From Flavobacterium pectinovorum (GTDB taxonomy: Bacteria; Bacteroidota; Bacteroidia; Flavobacteriales; Flavobacteriaceae), in assembly GCF_006438875.1 (NCBI RefSeq), contig NZ_RCZH01000015.1, forward strand, positions 62,001 through 126,000: 64,000 bases of DNA. The letters run 5' to 3'. The notes below the pieces were generated by a model. The model made no database searches, was not told where the DNA came from, and worked only from the letters and a program-made list of their open reading frames with translations. Below are positions 28,454-37,336 of this stretch, in pieces. Within the stretch, counting starts at the first letter, position 1, and each line of letters opens with the position of its first letter. The translations under genes were made by a program, and so were the position numbers.

Positions 28454-28966
28454 ATGTCTAAAGCTGCAAAATTTATAGTTATAATTAATGATAATATTTC
28501 CCGAATGGAAGATAAAGCAATCCTTTTCTATTCGAATTTATTTGGGGAATTGGGCGAAAAGTATGTATCAGAAAATCTTTCGAGTGCGAGTTTTAAAAAA
28601 ATACAAAATGATTTTTTAATTGAAATTTTAGCCATAGGCGAAGATAAAAATCCTTTATCTTTTTTGAAAGTAGATTCAAGAAGGCTTTCTAATCAAAATC
28701 TGGGGGCAAACAAAGCAATTCGTGTGAGCGATCTTGTTTATTTTGGTTCAGAAGATTTAACTTTACTTTTGAATCGCGCTGAAGAAGTAGCGGTTCAAAG
28801 AAAACACGATTTGATATGGATTGAAGCATTTGAAATAGATTATACTTTAATAGAAACATTGCAGTTCAATCACTATCAGAAATTCGATTTTGAACAAGAA
28901 ACTGCCAACAATATATATCCAAACCGAATTTATTTTAGAAAACAGGTTAATCAAACGAATTCATAA
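28454..28966 (+). CDS. GNAT-like N-acetyltransferase
   Basis: A 170-residue protein starting at the ATG at 28454 (MSKAAKFIVI); an earlier in-frame ATG at 28400 lies inside the mobile element and is rejected. Layout fits a GNAT fold: an N-terminal strand-helix region, a central strand with LSFLKVDSRRLS, IRVSDLVYFG, then helix and LIWIEAFEIDYTLIETLQFN, where a late helix and a Phe/Asn-rich strand are usual. The acetyl-CoA P-loop is not clear, so activity is uncertain. A family A element ends 27 bp upstream and could have replaced the native promoter. Confidence 0.6.
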   Translation: MSKAAKFIVIINDNISRMEDKAILFYSNLFGELGEKYVSENLSSASFKKIQNDFLIEILAIGEDKNPLSFLKVDSRRLSNQNLGANKAIRVSDLVYFGSEDLTLLLNRAEEVAVQRKHDLIWIEAFEIDYTLIETLQFNHYQKFDFEQETANNIYPNRIYFRKQVNQTNS

Positions 28967-29041
28967 ATTGTTTTGTACTTATTCTAATGATAAAATCTAT
29001 TTTTTAATTGTCGTTTTATTAAAATATTAAAATTAATAACC

Positions 29042-29647
29042 TTGAAATTACAATCCTCTTATTATCTTAATCAAGATGTACTTTTTCTAGCGAAAGATTT
29101 GCTGGGAAAAGTACTTTTTACTCAAATAGACGGGCAAATAACTGCGGGCGTGATCGTAGAAACAGAAGCATATTATGGCGAAATGGACAAAGCCTCGCAT
29201 GCTTACGGAGGACGACGCACCAACCGAACCGAAATAATGTATAGTCAAGGCGGCGTTTCGTATGTCTATTTATGCTACGGAATTCATCATTTGTTCAATA
29301 TTGTGACTTCTGTAAAAGGAGAACCTCATGCTGTATTAATCAGGGCAATTGAACCTATGATTGGGAAAGAAATCATGGAAGAAAGACGCAACATGCCGGT
29401 AACTAAAAGTGCTATTTCAGCTGGTCCGGGTTCGGCTGCCAAAGCTTTGGGAATTGATAATTACTTTAATGGAAAAGAGTTGGATGCAGAAGAAATTTGG
29501 CTGGAAGATCATGGCATAAAATATAAAGATGATGAAATTGTAGCCTCACCCAGAGTTGGTGTCGCATACGCACAGGAAGATGCTTTCTTGCCTTGGCGAT
29601 TCTTTGTGAAAGGCAATAAATATGTTAGTAAACCTAATAAATTTTAA
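29042..29647 (+). CDS. 3-methyladenine DNA glycosylase (AAG/MPG family)
   Basis: A 201-residue alkyl-purine DNA glycosylase. LAKDLLGKVLF, GVIVETEAYYGEMDKASHAY (with the catalytic Glu), NRTEIMYSQGGVSYVYLCYG and SPRVGVAYAQED are all family signatures. It removes alkylated purines in base excision repair. No ATG fits the conserved N-terminus, so translation probably begins at TTG 29042. It is followed by a strong bidirectional terminator. Confidence 0.92.
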   Translation: MKLQSSYYLNQDVLFLAKDLLGKVLFTQIDGQITAGVIVETEAYYGEMDKASHAYGGRRTNRTEIMYSQGGVSYVYLCYGIHHLFNIVTSVKGEPHAVLIRAIEPMIGKEIMEERRNMPVTKSAISAGPGSAAKALGIDNYFNGKELDAEEIWLEDHGIKYKDDEIVASPRVGVAYAQEDAFLPWRFFVKGNKYVSKPNKF

Positions 29648-29694
29648 AAATTATATTATAAAATACAACAATTTACTTCCAATATTACTTACTA

Positions 29695-29731
29695 AAAAAG
29701 GCTTATTATCTTGCTGATAATAAGCCTTTTT
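29695..29731. terminator. Bidirectional terminator between AAG and the efflux operon
   Basis: Stem AAAAAGGCTTATTATC / GATAATAAGCCTTTTT with a 5-base loop, with A and T tracts on both sides. It can end the plus-strand AAG gene and the minus-strand efflux operon. Confidence 0.85.
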
Positions 29732-29775
29732 CTTTAGAATTATTTTAATTCCGTTATATTTTCAATAGAAAAAAA

Positions 29776-31377
29776 TCACATCATTGCAGGATCTAAAACC
29801 TTCTTATTCTTATTATAATAATAAAGCTTCGCTACTGCCGGAATAAAAATAAGCAGTAATGCCAGCCCAATCAATACAACAGCAAACAGCGTAAATATAG
29901 CTCTGTTTGTTAACAATTGGCTCTGCAAATTAACTGCCTGCGACAAAGCCGAGTTTGCTAAAGAAGAAGCTTGATCTGCTGTAAATCCTTTGGAACTGAA
30001 GTTTGCTTTAGTTGCATTTAACCATTCTGTGGTATTTGGATTTTCTGAAGTAACATAACCCAGAAATCCTTCTTTAAAATATTGATTGAAATACAATTGC
30101 AAATTATAAAACCCTGCAAACGAATTTAAAGTCGCCGTAAAACGTGTATAAGCCGCAATGATCAAACCACTGCTTCCTGTATGCCCCGGAGCCGAAGAAA
30201 GCACATAAATCATTATTGGAACAAACAATAGTCCGGATGCAGCGCCTTGCATAAATACGGGAACAATTAAATCTGTGAAAGATAAATTTGGTGTCAGCAA
30301 AAACGACATCCATAAATTAAATAAACCCAACAATGCAAATCCCGGTGCGAAAAAGACTGTAACGGAAACCTTTTTAACCACGATTAATCGGATAGAAAGT
30401 ATGAGGAAAAGTACCATTCCAATCATATTGCAGGCAGCAAGAATAATCACCTGAAATGTACTCCACTTAAGCACACCTCCCGCATAATTGTAAATGAGGT
30501 TCATACTGTCCTTTCCACCGTAATAAATTGCCAAAAGGCAAAGTCCGATAAGAAAATTGCGCGATCTGAATACGCCAAGATTTACAACGGGTCTTTTTGC
30601 AATATGCTGTCTGTATAAAAACAACGCAACGCCAATAACAGCAATAAAACTGCTCCAACATATTCGGGGATCAGTAAACCAGTAATATTTGGAACCGTAC
30701 AAAATCGTATAAGCTACCGCAAGGGCTGTAACTCCAAACACGATCATTCCGGCAAAGTCAATTTGATACAATGGATAACGTCTAAATTCTGCCTTGCGTT
30801 TTAGCATCACTAAAACGACAACCAGCATTAACAACTGAAAAAATATAAGACAATAATAGGTAAATTTCCAATCTGATGATTCAACAATTACTCCGGATAC
30901 CATCGCAATCAGAACGGTATTGCTAAGCATAGTTCCATAAAACACAGCTGACCCAATTGATCTGGCGCGTTCAGGATGCAAACGTGAAAAAATAAGCGTC
31001 AAAGTACAAACGATTACATTGCCCGCAAAAATACCCTGCAAAAATCGGATACATAAAAACAGGAAAATATCCTGAGCATGCATGCAAAGAACGTTAAGTA
31101 CAATCGCAATCATGATATTAAACAGCAAATAACTTCTGGTTTCAAAATATCTCAAAAAGCGAAACTGAACGGGTAAAATAGTAATAATACCGGCGTATGT
31201 TGCCATGACAGCAAACCAAATATCTTCGGGCTGTGCGCCTAAATAAGACACCATATAATTTTGAGTCAGCACGAACATACCCAACTGAACCAAGGCAGAC
31301 AAAAGCAGTAAAAATAATCCAATACGAGACACCCACTCCCAGCCTGCAACCCAGTCTTTAAAATAAATAGATTTCAT
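29776..31377 (-). CDS. DHA2-type MFS multidrug efflux pump (EmrB-like)
   Basis: A 533-residue, roughly 14-helix drug:H+ antiporter. PVQFRFLRYFETRSYLLFN, RFLQGIFAGNVIVCTLTLIF and RSIGSAVFYGTMLSNTVLIA correspond to the usual conserved loops and antiporter motif C region. It has a long periplasmic loop near residues 440-480 and a short basic tail. It is the last gene of a three-gene operon, 2 bp after the membrane-fusion gene, completing an inner-membrane pump, adaptor and outer-membrane channel set. Substrates are unknown. Confidence 0.87.
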   Translation of the reverse strand: MKSIYFKDWVAGWEWVSRIGLFLLLLSALVQLGMFVLTQNYMVSYLGAQPEDIWFAVMATYAGIITILPVQFRFLRYFETRSYLLFNIMIAIVLNVLCMHAQDIFLFLCIRFLQGIFAGNVIVCTLTLIFSRLHPERARSIGSAVFYGTMLSNTVLIAMVSGVIVESSDWKFTYYCLIFFQLLMLVVVLVMLKRKAEFRRYPLYQIDFAGMIVFGVTALAVAYTILYGSKYYWFTDPRICWSSFIAVIGVALFLYRQHIAKRPVVNLGVFRSRNFLIGLCLLAIYYGGKDSMNLIYNYAGGVLKWSTFQVIILAACNMIGMVLFLILSIRLIVVKKVSVTVFFAPGFALLGLFNLWMSFLLTPNLSFTDLIVPVFMQGAASGLLFVPIMIYVLSSAPGHTGSSGLIIAAYTRFTATLNSFAGFYNLQLYFNQYFKEGFLGYVTSENPNTTEWLNATKANFSSKGFTADQASSLANSALSQAVNLQSQLLTNRAIFTLFAVVLIGLALLLIFIPAVAKLYYYNKNKKVLDPAMM

Positions 31378-31379
31378 GA

Positions 31380-32423
31380 TTACGATCTTTTTTTAACGGC
31401 CACAGTTACATTCATTCCTGCAACAACCCGCTCCGCTTGTTTGTCCAAAAACTCAATTTTTACAGGCACTCGCTGAATAATCTTAACAAAGTTTCCTGTT
31501 GAATTATCTGGCGGTAAAAGTGAAAAACGAGATCCTGTAGAACCTGCAATTGCAACAATTTTTCCTTTAAATACTTTCCCATCTATAGCATCTACACGAA
31601 TTTCGGCAGGTTGTCCCAGATACATATCTTCGACTTGTGTCTCTTTGTAGTTTGCCATAATCCATTTTTCTTTTTCATTGATAATGCTTACCAATGGCTG
31701 CCCTAGCTGAATTTGTTGCCCTTCTAATATATTTTTACGTCCCAATCTTCCCGAATAAGGAGCAGTAATTACGGTATAAGATAAATTAAGTCTTGCCAGT
31801 TTCAACCCTGCTGCTTTTCTTTTGATATCGGCTTCTAATAAAGCAAAATGAGTTTTTAATTCCGTTATTCGGACCTCGCTTGTTTTTAGCACATTTTGCG
31901 AAGCACTATAATCACTTTTTGCTACATCATAATGTGTTTTTACCTGTTCAAACTCCGCTCCCGTTACCGCTTCTTCTTTTACCAGATTCTCATAACGTTT
32001 AATGTCTTGTTGTTGCTCTACATATCTGGCGTGAGATGCTTTAATCTGATCCCGATTAACTCCTGTACCCGTTTGAGCAGAGTTAATACTTGCTTTCAAT
32101 ACGATTAATTGTGCCTGAGCATCTTCAAAAGTTGCTTCTGCTGCTTCAAGTTGGGCGACATATTCTCTGTCGTCTAATATTACCAACGTATCTCCCTGTT
32201 TAACAAGCTGATGTTCATTAAATCGCACATATCGAATATATCCTGCAGCTCTTGCTGAAACAGGATTAATATACGATTCTACTTGTGCATCATTCGTTTC
32301 TTCATATTCTGAACTGTACTTCAAATAATGGAAAAAATATACCGTACCTATCACGATCAAAACTGCTGCAATTGCTGTAATAGCAATATTTCCAGGATGG
32401 AGCTTATGATTCTTTGTTTTCAT
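31380..32423 (-). CDS. HlyD/EmrA-type membrane fusion protein
   Basis: A 347-residue periplasmic adaptor. I use the ATG at 32423 (MKTKNHKLHP); upstream codons overlap the TolC gene. One membrane anchor (about residues 13-36), then an EmrA-type core: YINPVSARAAGYIRYVRFNE, a long alpha-helical hairpin (about 95-200), LNLSYTVITAPYSGRLGRKN and a C-terminal beta domain with VKIIQRVPVKIEF. It links the DHA2 pump to the TolC-like channel across the periplasm. Confidence 0.9.
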   Translation of the reverse strand: MKTKNHKLHPGNIAITAIAAVLIVIGTVYFFHYLKYSSEYEETNDAQVESYINPVSARAAGYIRYVRFNEHQLVKQGDTLVILDDREYVAQLEAAEATFEDAQAQLIVLKASINSAQTGTGVNRDQIKASHARYVEQQQDIKRYENLVKEEAVTGAEFEQVKTHYDVAKSDYSASQNVLKTSEVRITELKTHFALLEADIKRKAAGLKLARLNLSYTVITAPYSGRLGRKNILEGQQIQLGQPLVSIINEKEKWIMANYKETQVEDMYLGQPAEIRVDAIDGKVFKGKIVAIAGSTGSRFSLLPPDNSTGNFVKIIQRVPVKIEFLDKQAERVVAGMNVTVAVKKRS

Positions 32424-32439
32424 TTTTTTTATTGTTAGT

Positions 32440-33837
32440 TTATAAATTGCCGCTTGTAAATAAAATGTGGTAATAGATAGCCAATGCATCCGTTTGTGCT
32501 TTAACCACATTCAGCCTGGATTCCTGATACAGGTTATCTGCGTCCAGCAAATCTGTTAATAATGAAAGCTGATTCAGATATTTTGTATTTACAATCCCAT
32601 AATTTACTCTTGCTTGCTCAACAGATCTTTCATTTACTGAAATTCTATGAAGTGCCTCGGCATATTTGATGTAATAAGATTTAATTTCTATACGCACATT
32701 ATCTGTATAAGCCTCCTGTTGTATTTCTGATTCTTTTATACGAAGTTTTCCTGCCGCCATCTTATTTTTATTCTGATAAATGGAAGAAATACTGTATTGC
32801 ATTTTTAATCCAACAAAACCAATTGAATAGGCTTGATTTACAGGTGGAAAAAACAAATAATTAGGATAATTCATTCCGTAATTGCCGTAAAAACTAAGAC
32901 TTGGCATATTATTGCTCTTCACACCACTGAGTTTTGCGCGCTGTACTTCAACGTTTTCAGCAGCTTTTTGAACTGCAAAAGAAGTAACTGCGGCACTCTC
33001 AATAAGATTTTTTAAGGAACTGATATCCGGTTTTGGCATTCCGGCCGAATCACTTGGCACAATCATGACAGAATCCGGAACATTAATTAGATTATCCAGT
33101 TTTTGATTGGTAATTGCAACATCATTTTCGTTTTGCTGTAGCGAAAGCTCAACATTAGACAATGCCACTTCTGCGCGAAGAACATCGCTTTTGGTAACCT
33201 TTTGGTTTTTATAAAGTGAATTAATGTTTTTTAACCTGAGTTGCGCCCTTTTTAGCTGATCCTGAATAAACTTTTGCTGTTCCTGAAGCCTTACCAAATC
33301 AAGATACTGATCAGCGGTTTGCAAAGCAATGTTTCCTGATGTTTCTCGTGTATTTAACTTTGCAATCTTAAAACGCGAAGTCTGTTCTTTTTGTATCGAT
33401 CGCAGTTTTCCGCCACTGTAAATAGTAAACAAAACATCAATGCCTAAAGCAGCACTGTTTGGTGTTGGTTTTCTGGGTCCACTTGTGGAATGATTCAATC
33501 CATCGGTAAACAATGTCAGATCAGAAAAACGCTGATAAGAACTTCCTACATTAATAAAAGGCAATGCAGCTGTAAAAGCATCTTTATGATCTTCGTCAGC
33601 AGCCATTTCCTCAATATTTGCTGTCTGTACCCATTTGTTCTGGCTCTTGGCAAACTCGATTGTTTCTGCTATCGAAAGCTTATAATTCTCTCTCTGAATA
33701 TCTTGAGCATTCACACGAATGGGATAAAGCAAAAAGATTATCAACGCCAAAAGAATACTAAATAAAAATTTCGTTTTTTCGTTCAAAACGAACGCTGTCA
33801 TATCGAGCGATAGACAATAATTTTCTGAATTTTTCAT
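32440..33837 (-). CDS. TolC-family outer membrane efflux protein
   Basis: A 465-residue outer-membrane channel protein. The N-terminus includes a hydrophobic export signal (LFSILLALIIFLLYPIRVNA, ending near residue 44); an internal ATG at residue 13 is an alternative start. The rest is two repeats of long helices and strands typical of TolC, with NVEVQRAKLSGVKSNNMPSL and the late YLNQLSLLTDLLDADNLYQE signature. First gene of the efflux operon, 118 bp from the AraC regulator on the same strand. Confidence 0.88.
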   Translation of the reverse strand: MKNSENYCLSLDMTAFVLNEKTKFLFSILLALIIFLLYPIRVNAQDIQRENYKLSIAETIEFAKSQNKWVQTANIEEMAADEDHKDAFTAALPFINVGSSYQRFSDLTLFTDGLNHSTSGPRKPTPNSAALGIDVLFTIYSGGKLRSIQKEQTSRFKIAKLNTRETSGNIALQTADQYLDLVRLQEQQKFIQDQLKRAQLRLKNINSLYKNQKVTKSDVLRAEVALSNVELSLQQNENDVAITNQKLDNLINVPDSVMIVPSDSAGMPKPDISSLKNLIESAAVTSFAVQKAAENVEVQRAKLSGVKSNNMPSLSFYGNYGMNYPNYLFFPPVNQAYSIGFVGLKMQYSISSIYQNKNKMAAGKLRIKESEIQQEAYTDNVRIEIKSYYIKYAEALHRISVNERSVEQARVNYGIVNTKYLNQLSLLTDLLDADNLYQESRLNVVKAQTDALAIYYHILFTSGNL

Positions 33838-33955
33838 AACTCAAACTCTTTAAAGTTTTAATTAGACAAAATTCCCGTAAATCGAGGGGTAATAATGGGC
33901 TAAATACCGTCAATATTCGTCGAAATGGCGTATTTATAAATAATTAGCTTGAAGC

Positions 33956-34819
33956 TTAATCAAGTTTTTTACGGTATTCAATTGGAGATAAATTAGTATT
34001 TGCTTTGAAAAACTTACCAAATACAGACTGATCTGAAAAATTAAGGATCTCACTAATTTGCGATACCGTAAGCGTATTATTCTGAAGTAAAACTTTAGCT
34101 TCTAAAGCAATAGCATCATCAATCCATTTTCCTGCAGGTCTTCCTGTAATTTTTTTAATGGCTGCCGATAAAGATTTCGGAGTTAAATAAAGATGACTGG
34201 CATAAAACTCCAGCTGATGTTCCTGCATATAATTTGCATTTAATAATTGTCTGAATTTTGCAAATAAAGGATGAACATTTAAAGAAGAAGAAACCTCTGA
34301 AGCAAGTTCGCGGTAATAAGAATCAATTTCATAAACAAGAGAAAAAATGTAATTCCGCACGAGCTCATCTTCATAATGACTTCCGGCAAGTTTTGTCAAT
34401 TGAATCAGTTCAAAGATTTTGTTGATTTTAGTAAAATAAGATTCTTTCAGCGGTAAAACGTGAAGTCCGTTATTTCCGAAAAAGTCATATTTGAAAAGAA
34501 AAAAAAGATCAGCATACCGTTCCAGCAGAAAAGTATCTTTAAAAAAAATAACTTCCATTTTGAGATGATCACTGCTTTTGGTAAAATATCGAATAACGGT
34601 TGGCCCTAAGGTAACTATAGAAGGTCCGTTTACTTCCCAAGTTGATAAACCTGCCGTAAGTTTTACAGCTCCTTCTTTTATATAAGCAATGGCATAACTT
34701 TCGGCACGATAAGGCTCTTCATAATATGGAAGACTTCCCGATCCTACAAATAGGTAATCCTTCGTACTCTCAGGTACTGAAAAAAGTTTACTGTGTCTCG
34801 AAAGTGAAAAAGTTTTCAT
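33956..34819 (-). CDS. AraC-family regulator of the efflux operon
   Basis: A 287-residue regulator with an N-terminal cupin-like half and a C-terminal AraC domain (QLEFYASHLYLTPKSLSAAI and LTVSQISEILNFSDQSVFGKFF, then NLSPIEYRKK). It is directly upstream of the TolC/EmrA/EmrB genes on the same strand, as often seen for AraC-controlled efflux systems in Flavobacteria. The signal is unknown. Confidence 0.87.
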   Translation of the reverse strand: MKTFSLSRHSKLFSVPESTKDYLFVGSGSLPYYEEPYRAESYAIAYIKEGAVKLTAGLSTWEVNGPSIVTLGPTVIRYFTKSSDHLKMEVIFFKDTFLLERYADLFFLFKYDFFGNNGLHVLPLKESYFTKINKIFELIQLTKLAGSHYEDELVRNYIFSLVYEIDSYYRELASEVSSSLNVHPLFAKFRQLLNANYMQEHQLEFYASHLYLTPKSLSAAIKKITGRPAGKWIDDAIALEAKVLLQNNTLTVSQISEILNFSDQSVFGKFFKANTNLSPIEYRKKLD

Positions 34820-34987
34820 GCGATCTGATTAATATTATCTTGTAAGACAAACATTTAAAGCTGGTTTTCTGTCTTAAATATATCTCATAAGACTATTTAT
34901 AAGTCGACTGTGCAACTCCTCTATAAATGTAGTGAAGTTTGCTAAGTTAAGTATTGGCTTTGTAAAATTCTCATTCATTCCTACGAA

Positions 34988-35003
34988 TGTGATCCAGATC
35001 ACG
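34988..35003. promoter_or_regulatory. CRP/FNR-type palindrome TGTGATCCAGATCACG
   Basis: The core GTGATC-CA-GATCAC is a perfect 14-bp dyad, matching the CRP-type pattern TGTGA-N6-TCACA at 9 of 10 arm positions. It lies in the 312-bp spacer between the divergent AraC and ArsR-type genes, 129 bp before the ArsR-type start. No CRP/FNR regulator is in the window, so the binding protein is inferred. Confidence 0.45.
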
Positions 35004-35131
35004 TAACTAATTTTTCCAGTGAGCGTTCCTTTGTATGGTTGTTTTTAAATACAATATAACTAAGTATCAAAGAAGGTAATTTCAACTTGAATGCTGAAAT
35101 AAATTTGCCATTGATATTAAAAAAAAGCCAA

Positions 35132-35428
35132 ATGGATATTATAGAAATTAATAAGGTTTTGTCCAATCAAGTTCGAATAGATATTCTTAAATGGTTAAAA
35201 AAACCTGAAGAAAATTTTCCAGCTCCCTTGACATTTCACGATTTTGGTATTTCTGTTGGACTTATACACAAAAAAACAGGTTTATCACAATCGACAGTAT
35301 CAGAATATTTGAATATGCTACTGCGAACTAAACTTTTAATCTGTACCAGAAATGGGAAATGGACTTACTACAAAAGAAATGAAAGTGAGATTTTAAAATA
35401 CTTGACGACATTATCAGATGAACTTTAA
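35132..35428 (+). CDS. ArsR-type winged-helix regulator
   Basis: A 98-residue HTH protein from the ATG at 35132 (a TTG at 35087 would add 15 residues). LSNQVRIDILKWLKKPE is the first helix pair; VGLIHKKTGLSQSTVSEYLN is the recognition helix region and LLICTRNGKWTYYKRNESE the wing. No cysteine or histidine metal site of the classic ArsR type is evident, so it may sense something other than a metal. It is the nearest regulator upstream of the MNIO cluster that starts at 35812. Confidence 0.82.
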   Translation: MDIIEINKVLSNQVRIDILKWLKKPEENFPAPLTFHDFGISVGLIHKKTGLSQSTVSEYLNMLLRTKLLICTRNGKWTYYKRNESEILKYLTTLSDEL

Positions 35429-35459
35429 TTTTATGCCTTAAAAAAGTCGGAGGAATACT

Positions 35460-35527
35460 TTTTTTGCCACAAAAGTTAAGTTTTTTTTTTAGCAATACTC
35501 AACAATCTAAAGTTTTGTGGCAAAAAA
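35460..35527. repeat. Inverted repeat TTTTTTGCCACAAAA in the spacer before the MNIO cluster
   Basis: Arms TTTTTTGCCACAAAA (35460-35474) and TTTTGTGGCAAAAAA (35513-35527) are perfect inverted copies separated by 38 bp. It could act as a terminator for the ArsR-type gene or be another short palindromic repeat. The remaining spacer up to 35811 is AT-rich, with no gene and no clear promoter. Confidence 0.55.
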
Positions 35528-35811
35528 GAACTTTAAGAAGCTTAGGTTCGAAACTTTATTAAGCTAAAACTTCTTTCAATAATTTATTTTACAAAATGTA
35601 AAAAAGGAACTCATGCTGCTATTTCTGTCCCTTATGCATAAAAAGTGCGCCTTCATGCCTTTTTTTTAATTTAACCATTTTCATCGTAGTAATTTTATGA
35701 ATAAATAAAATCCTAGCCAGATCTATTAAACATTGGTAGTTTACAACTGCTTATAAAAATTTAAAACAATATAGATCACAAAATAAACCTATTCCCCAAA
35801 AAAATAACTAC

Positions 35812-37326
35812 ATGAAAACAAAAAAACTTTTTACATTTTCGGATACGGTAACAAAAGAGAATATCAAAGAAGTAATGCAGCAGGCAATTGCGCTTGAACT
35901 TGCTACTATTCCAACGTATTTATCTACCTATTATTCGATAAACAGAGCACAGGATCAGGACGCACTGTACGCTAAAATTCATGCTCAGCTTTCTCAATCA
36001 GGCAAAACTCCAGCAGAAATTGATGAATTGGCACAAGAACTGAAAGTAGACGTATTGGTTTATTCCAATAAAGCAGCAGCTTTAATCATGAGTGTTGTTA
36101 TCGAAGAAATGTTACACCTTGCTCTCGCATGCAATGTCAAACAAGCTGTTTGTCAAACCGCACCGGATCTTATGGCAATTGGAAAAATATTATCATTTCC
36201 AACACAATTAGACGGACATATTCCAGAGTTTCAAATTAATGCTGCAAAATTATCATTAAATCAATTGACTACTTTCCTGCAGATAGAAAGCCCTGAACCG
36301 TTTGAAGATCCTCACAAAAACAAACAATTATTAAGTACCGTTAAATATCATACTATTGGTAAATTGTACGAATTAATTATTGCCTGCGTAAAAGAAGATT
36401 TCCCCGGCCCATATGATTACAGACCACAATTGCTTCCTCCGGATGATTCAGGACGTGCGAGACCATTCTATTCTCAAAATTCCATGAATACTGTACATTA
36501 TGACAGAGAGCACAATCCTCAGTTCGCAAATGGTGATGACAGTGGCGGACTTGTGGGAGTATATGATGCTAATTCGGCAGTTGAAGCTTTACATCGTATT
36601 ATTGAACAGGGAGAAGGAAAAAGTAATGACGAACAACATGTCTTAAAATGGGGCGAAAATAAAATGCCCGTACCAATGGAAATTATTGATGGAAAAGCTG
36701 TTTTTTGGAAGGGTGATTATGATGATACAGGAAAAGAACTTGCCCATTTTGCCAAATTTCTGGAAGTCTACACTTTTGGTGGTCACTATCAGGAAAAGTT
36801 TCGTAACATTCAGGGCTTAGACGATTTCTTCAGCTATTTTGTATATAATACTGATGCTAATCCTAAAACAGCTGATTATAGTGCTTCAGGTAATCAGGCG
36901 CTGGCATTGTGTTCAGAATTGGGTAATGCCGTTTTTGCTTATATTCTTTTAATGATTGAAGCCTGTTATTACAAAGACGAAAGTACCCAATACGATTTAT
37001 TCATGTACGGTATTCATAAATCGATGATCTGGCTTTTGAGCGAAGTTGGAAACAAAATCAATAAATACACTTATACTAAAGGCAATGCAATCTACCAAGG
37101 TGCCCTGACATTTGAACCTTTTTCGTTTGAGCAAAGTTCCCTAAGACCCAAAGCACAAATTATGAATATAGTCGATCGATTGGCTAATGCAGATAAAAAT
37201 TGGAAATGGGCAATAGATCCCAAAAACGACAATTATTTTCCGTCTCTGCCAGATGTAGGACTAGATTATAGCATTGCAGCCGATGTGCCTAAAGTACCAA
37301 GTACACCTTATACTCACCATTCTTAA
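35812..37326 (+). CDS. VioB-like ferritin-fold protein (iminophenyl-pyruvate dimer synthase domain)
   Basis: A 504-residue protein with the ferritin-like domain found in the C-terminal half of VioB, RebD and StaD. The first helix AIALELATIPTYLSTYYSIN aligns with ELSVMLQYLYAAYSI of VioB (recalled), Glu29 being the expected first metal ligand. VVIEEMLHLALACNV gives a second ligand set (Glu98/99, His102), and LAHFAKFLEVY carries a later His. The N-terminal half of VioB is missing. In violacein and rebeccamycin synthesis these enzymes join two imines made by an FAD amino-acid oxidase. Such an oxidase is encoded 2.5 kb downstream, and the next three genes form an MNIO set. Product unknown. Confidence 0.75.
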   Translation: MKTKKLFTFSDTVTKENIKEVMQQAIALELATIPTYLSTYYSINRAQDQDALYAKIHAQLSQSGKTPAEIDELAQELKVDVLVYSNKAAALIMSVVIEEMLHLALACNVKQAVCQTAPDLMAIGKILSFPTQLDGHIPEFQINAAKLSLNQLTTFLQIESPEPFEDPHKNKQLLSTVKYHTIGKLYELIIACVKEDFPGPYDYRPQLLPPDDSGRARPFYSQNSMNTVHYDREHNPQFANGDDSGGLVGVYDANSAVEALHRIIEQGEGKSNDEQHVLKWGENKMPVPMEIIDGKAVFWKGDYDDTGKELAHFAKFLEVYTFGGHYQEKFRNIQGLDDFFSYFVYNTDANPKTADYSASGNQALALCSELGNAVFAYILLMIEACYYKDESTQYDLFMYGIHKSMIWLLSEVGNKINKYTYTKGNAIYQGALTFEPFSFEQSSLRPKAQIMNIVDRLANADKNWKWAIDPKNDNYFPSLPDVGLDYSIAADVPKVPSTPYTHHS

Positions 37327-37336
37327 AAAATATATT

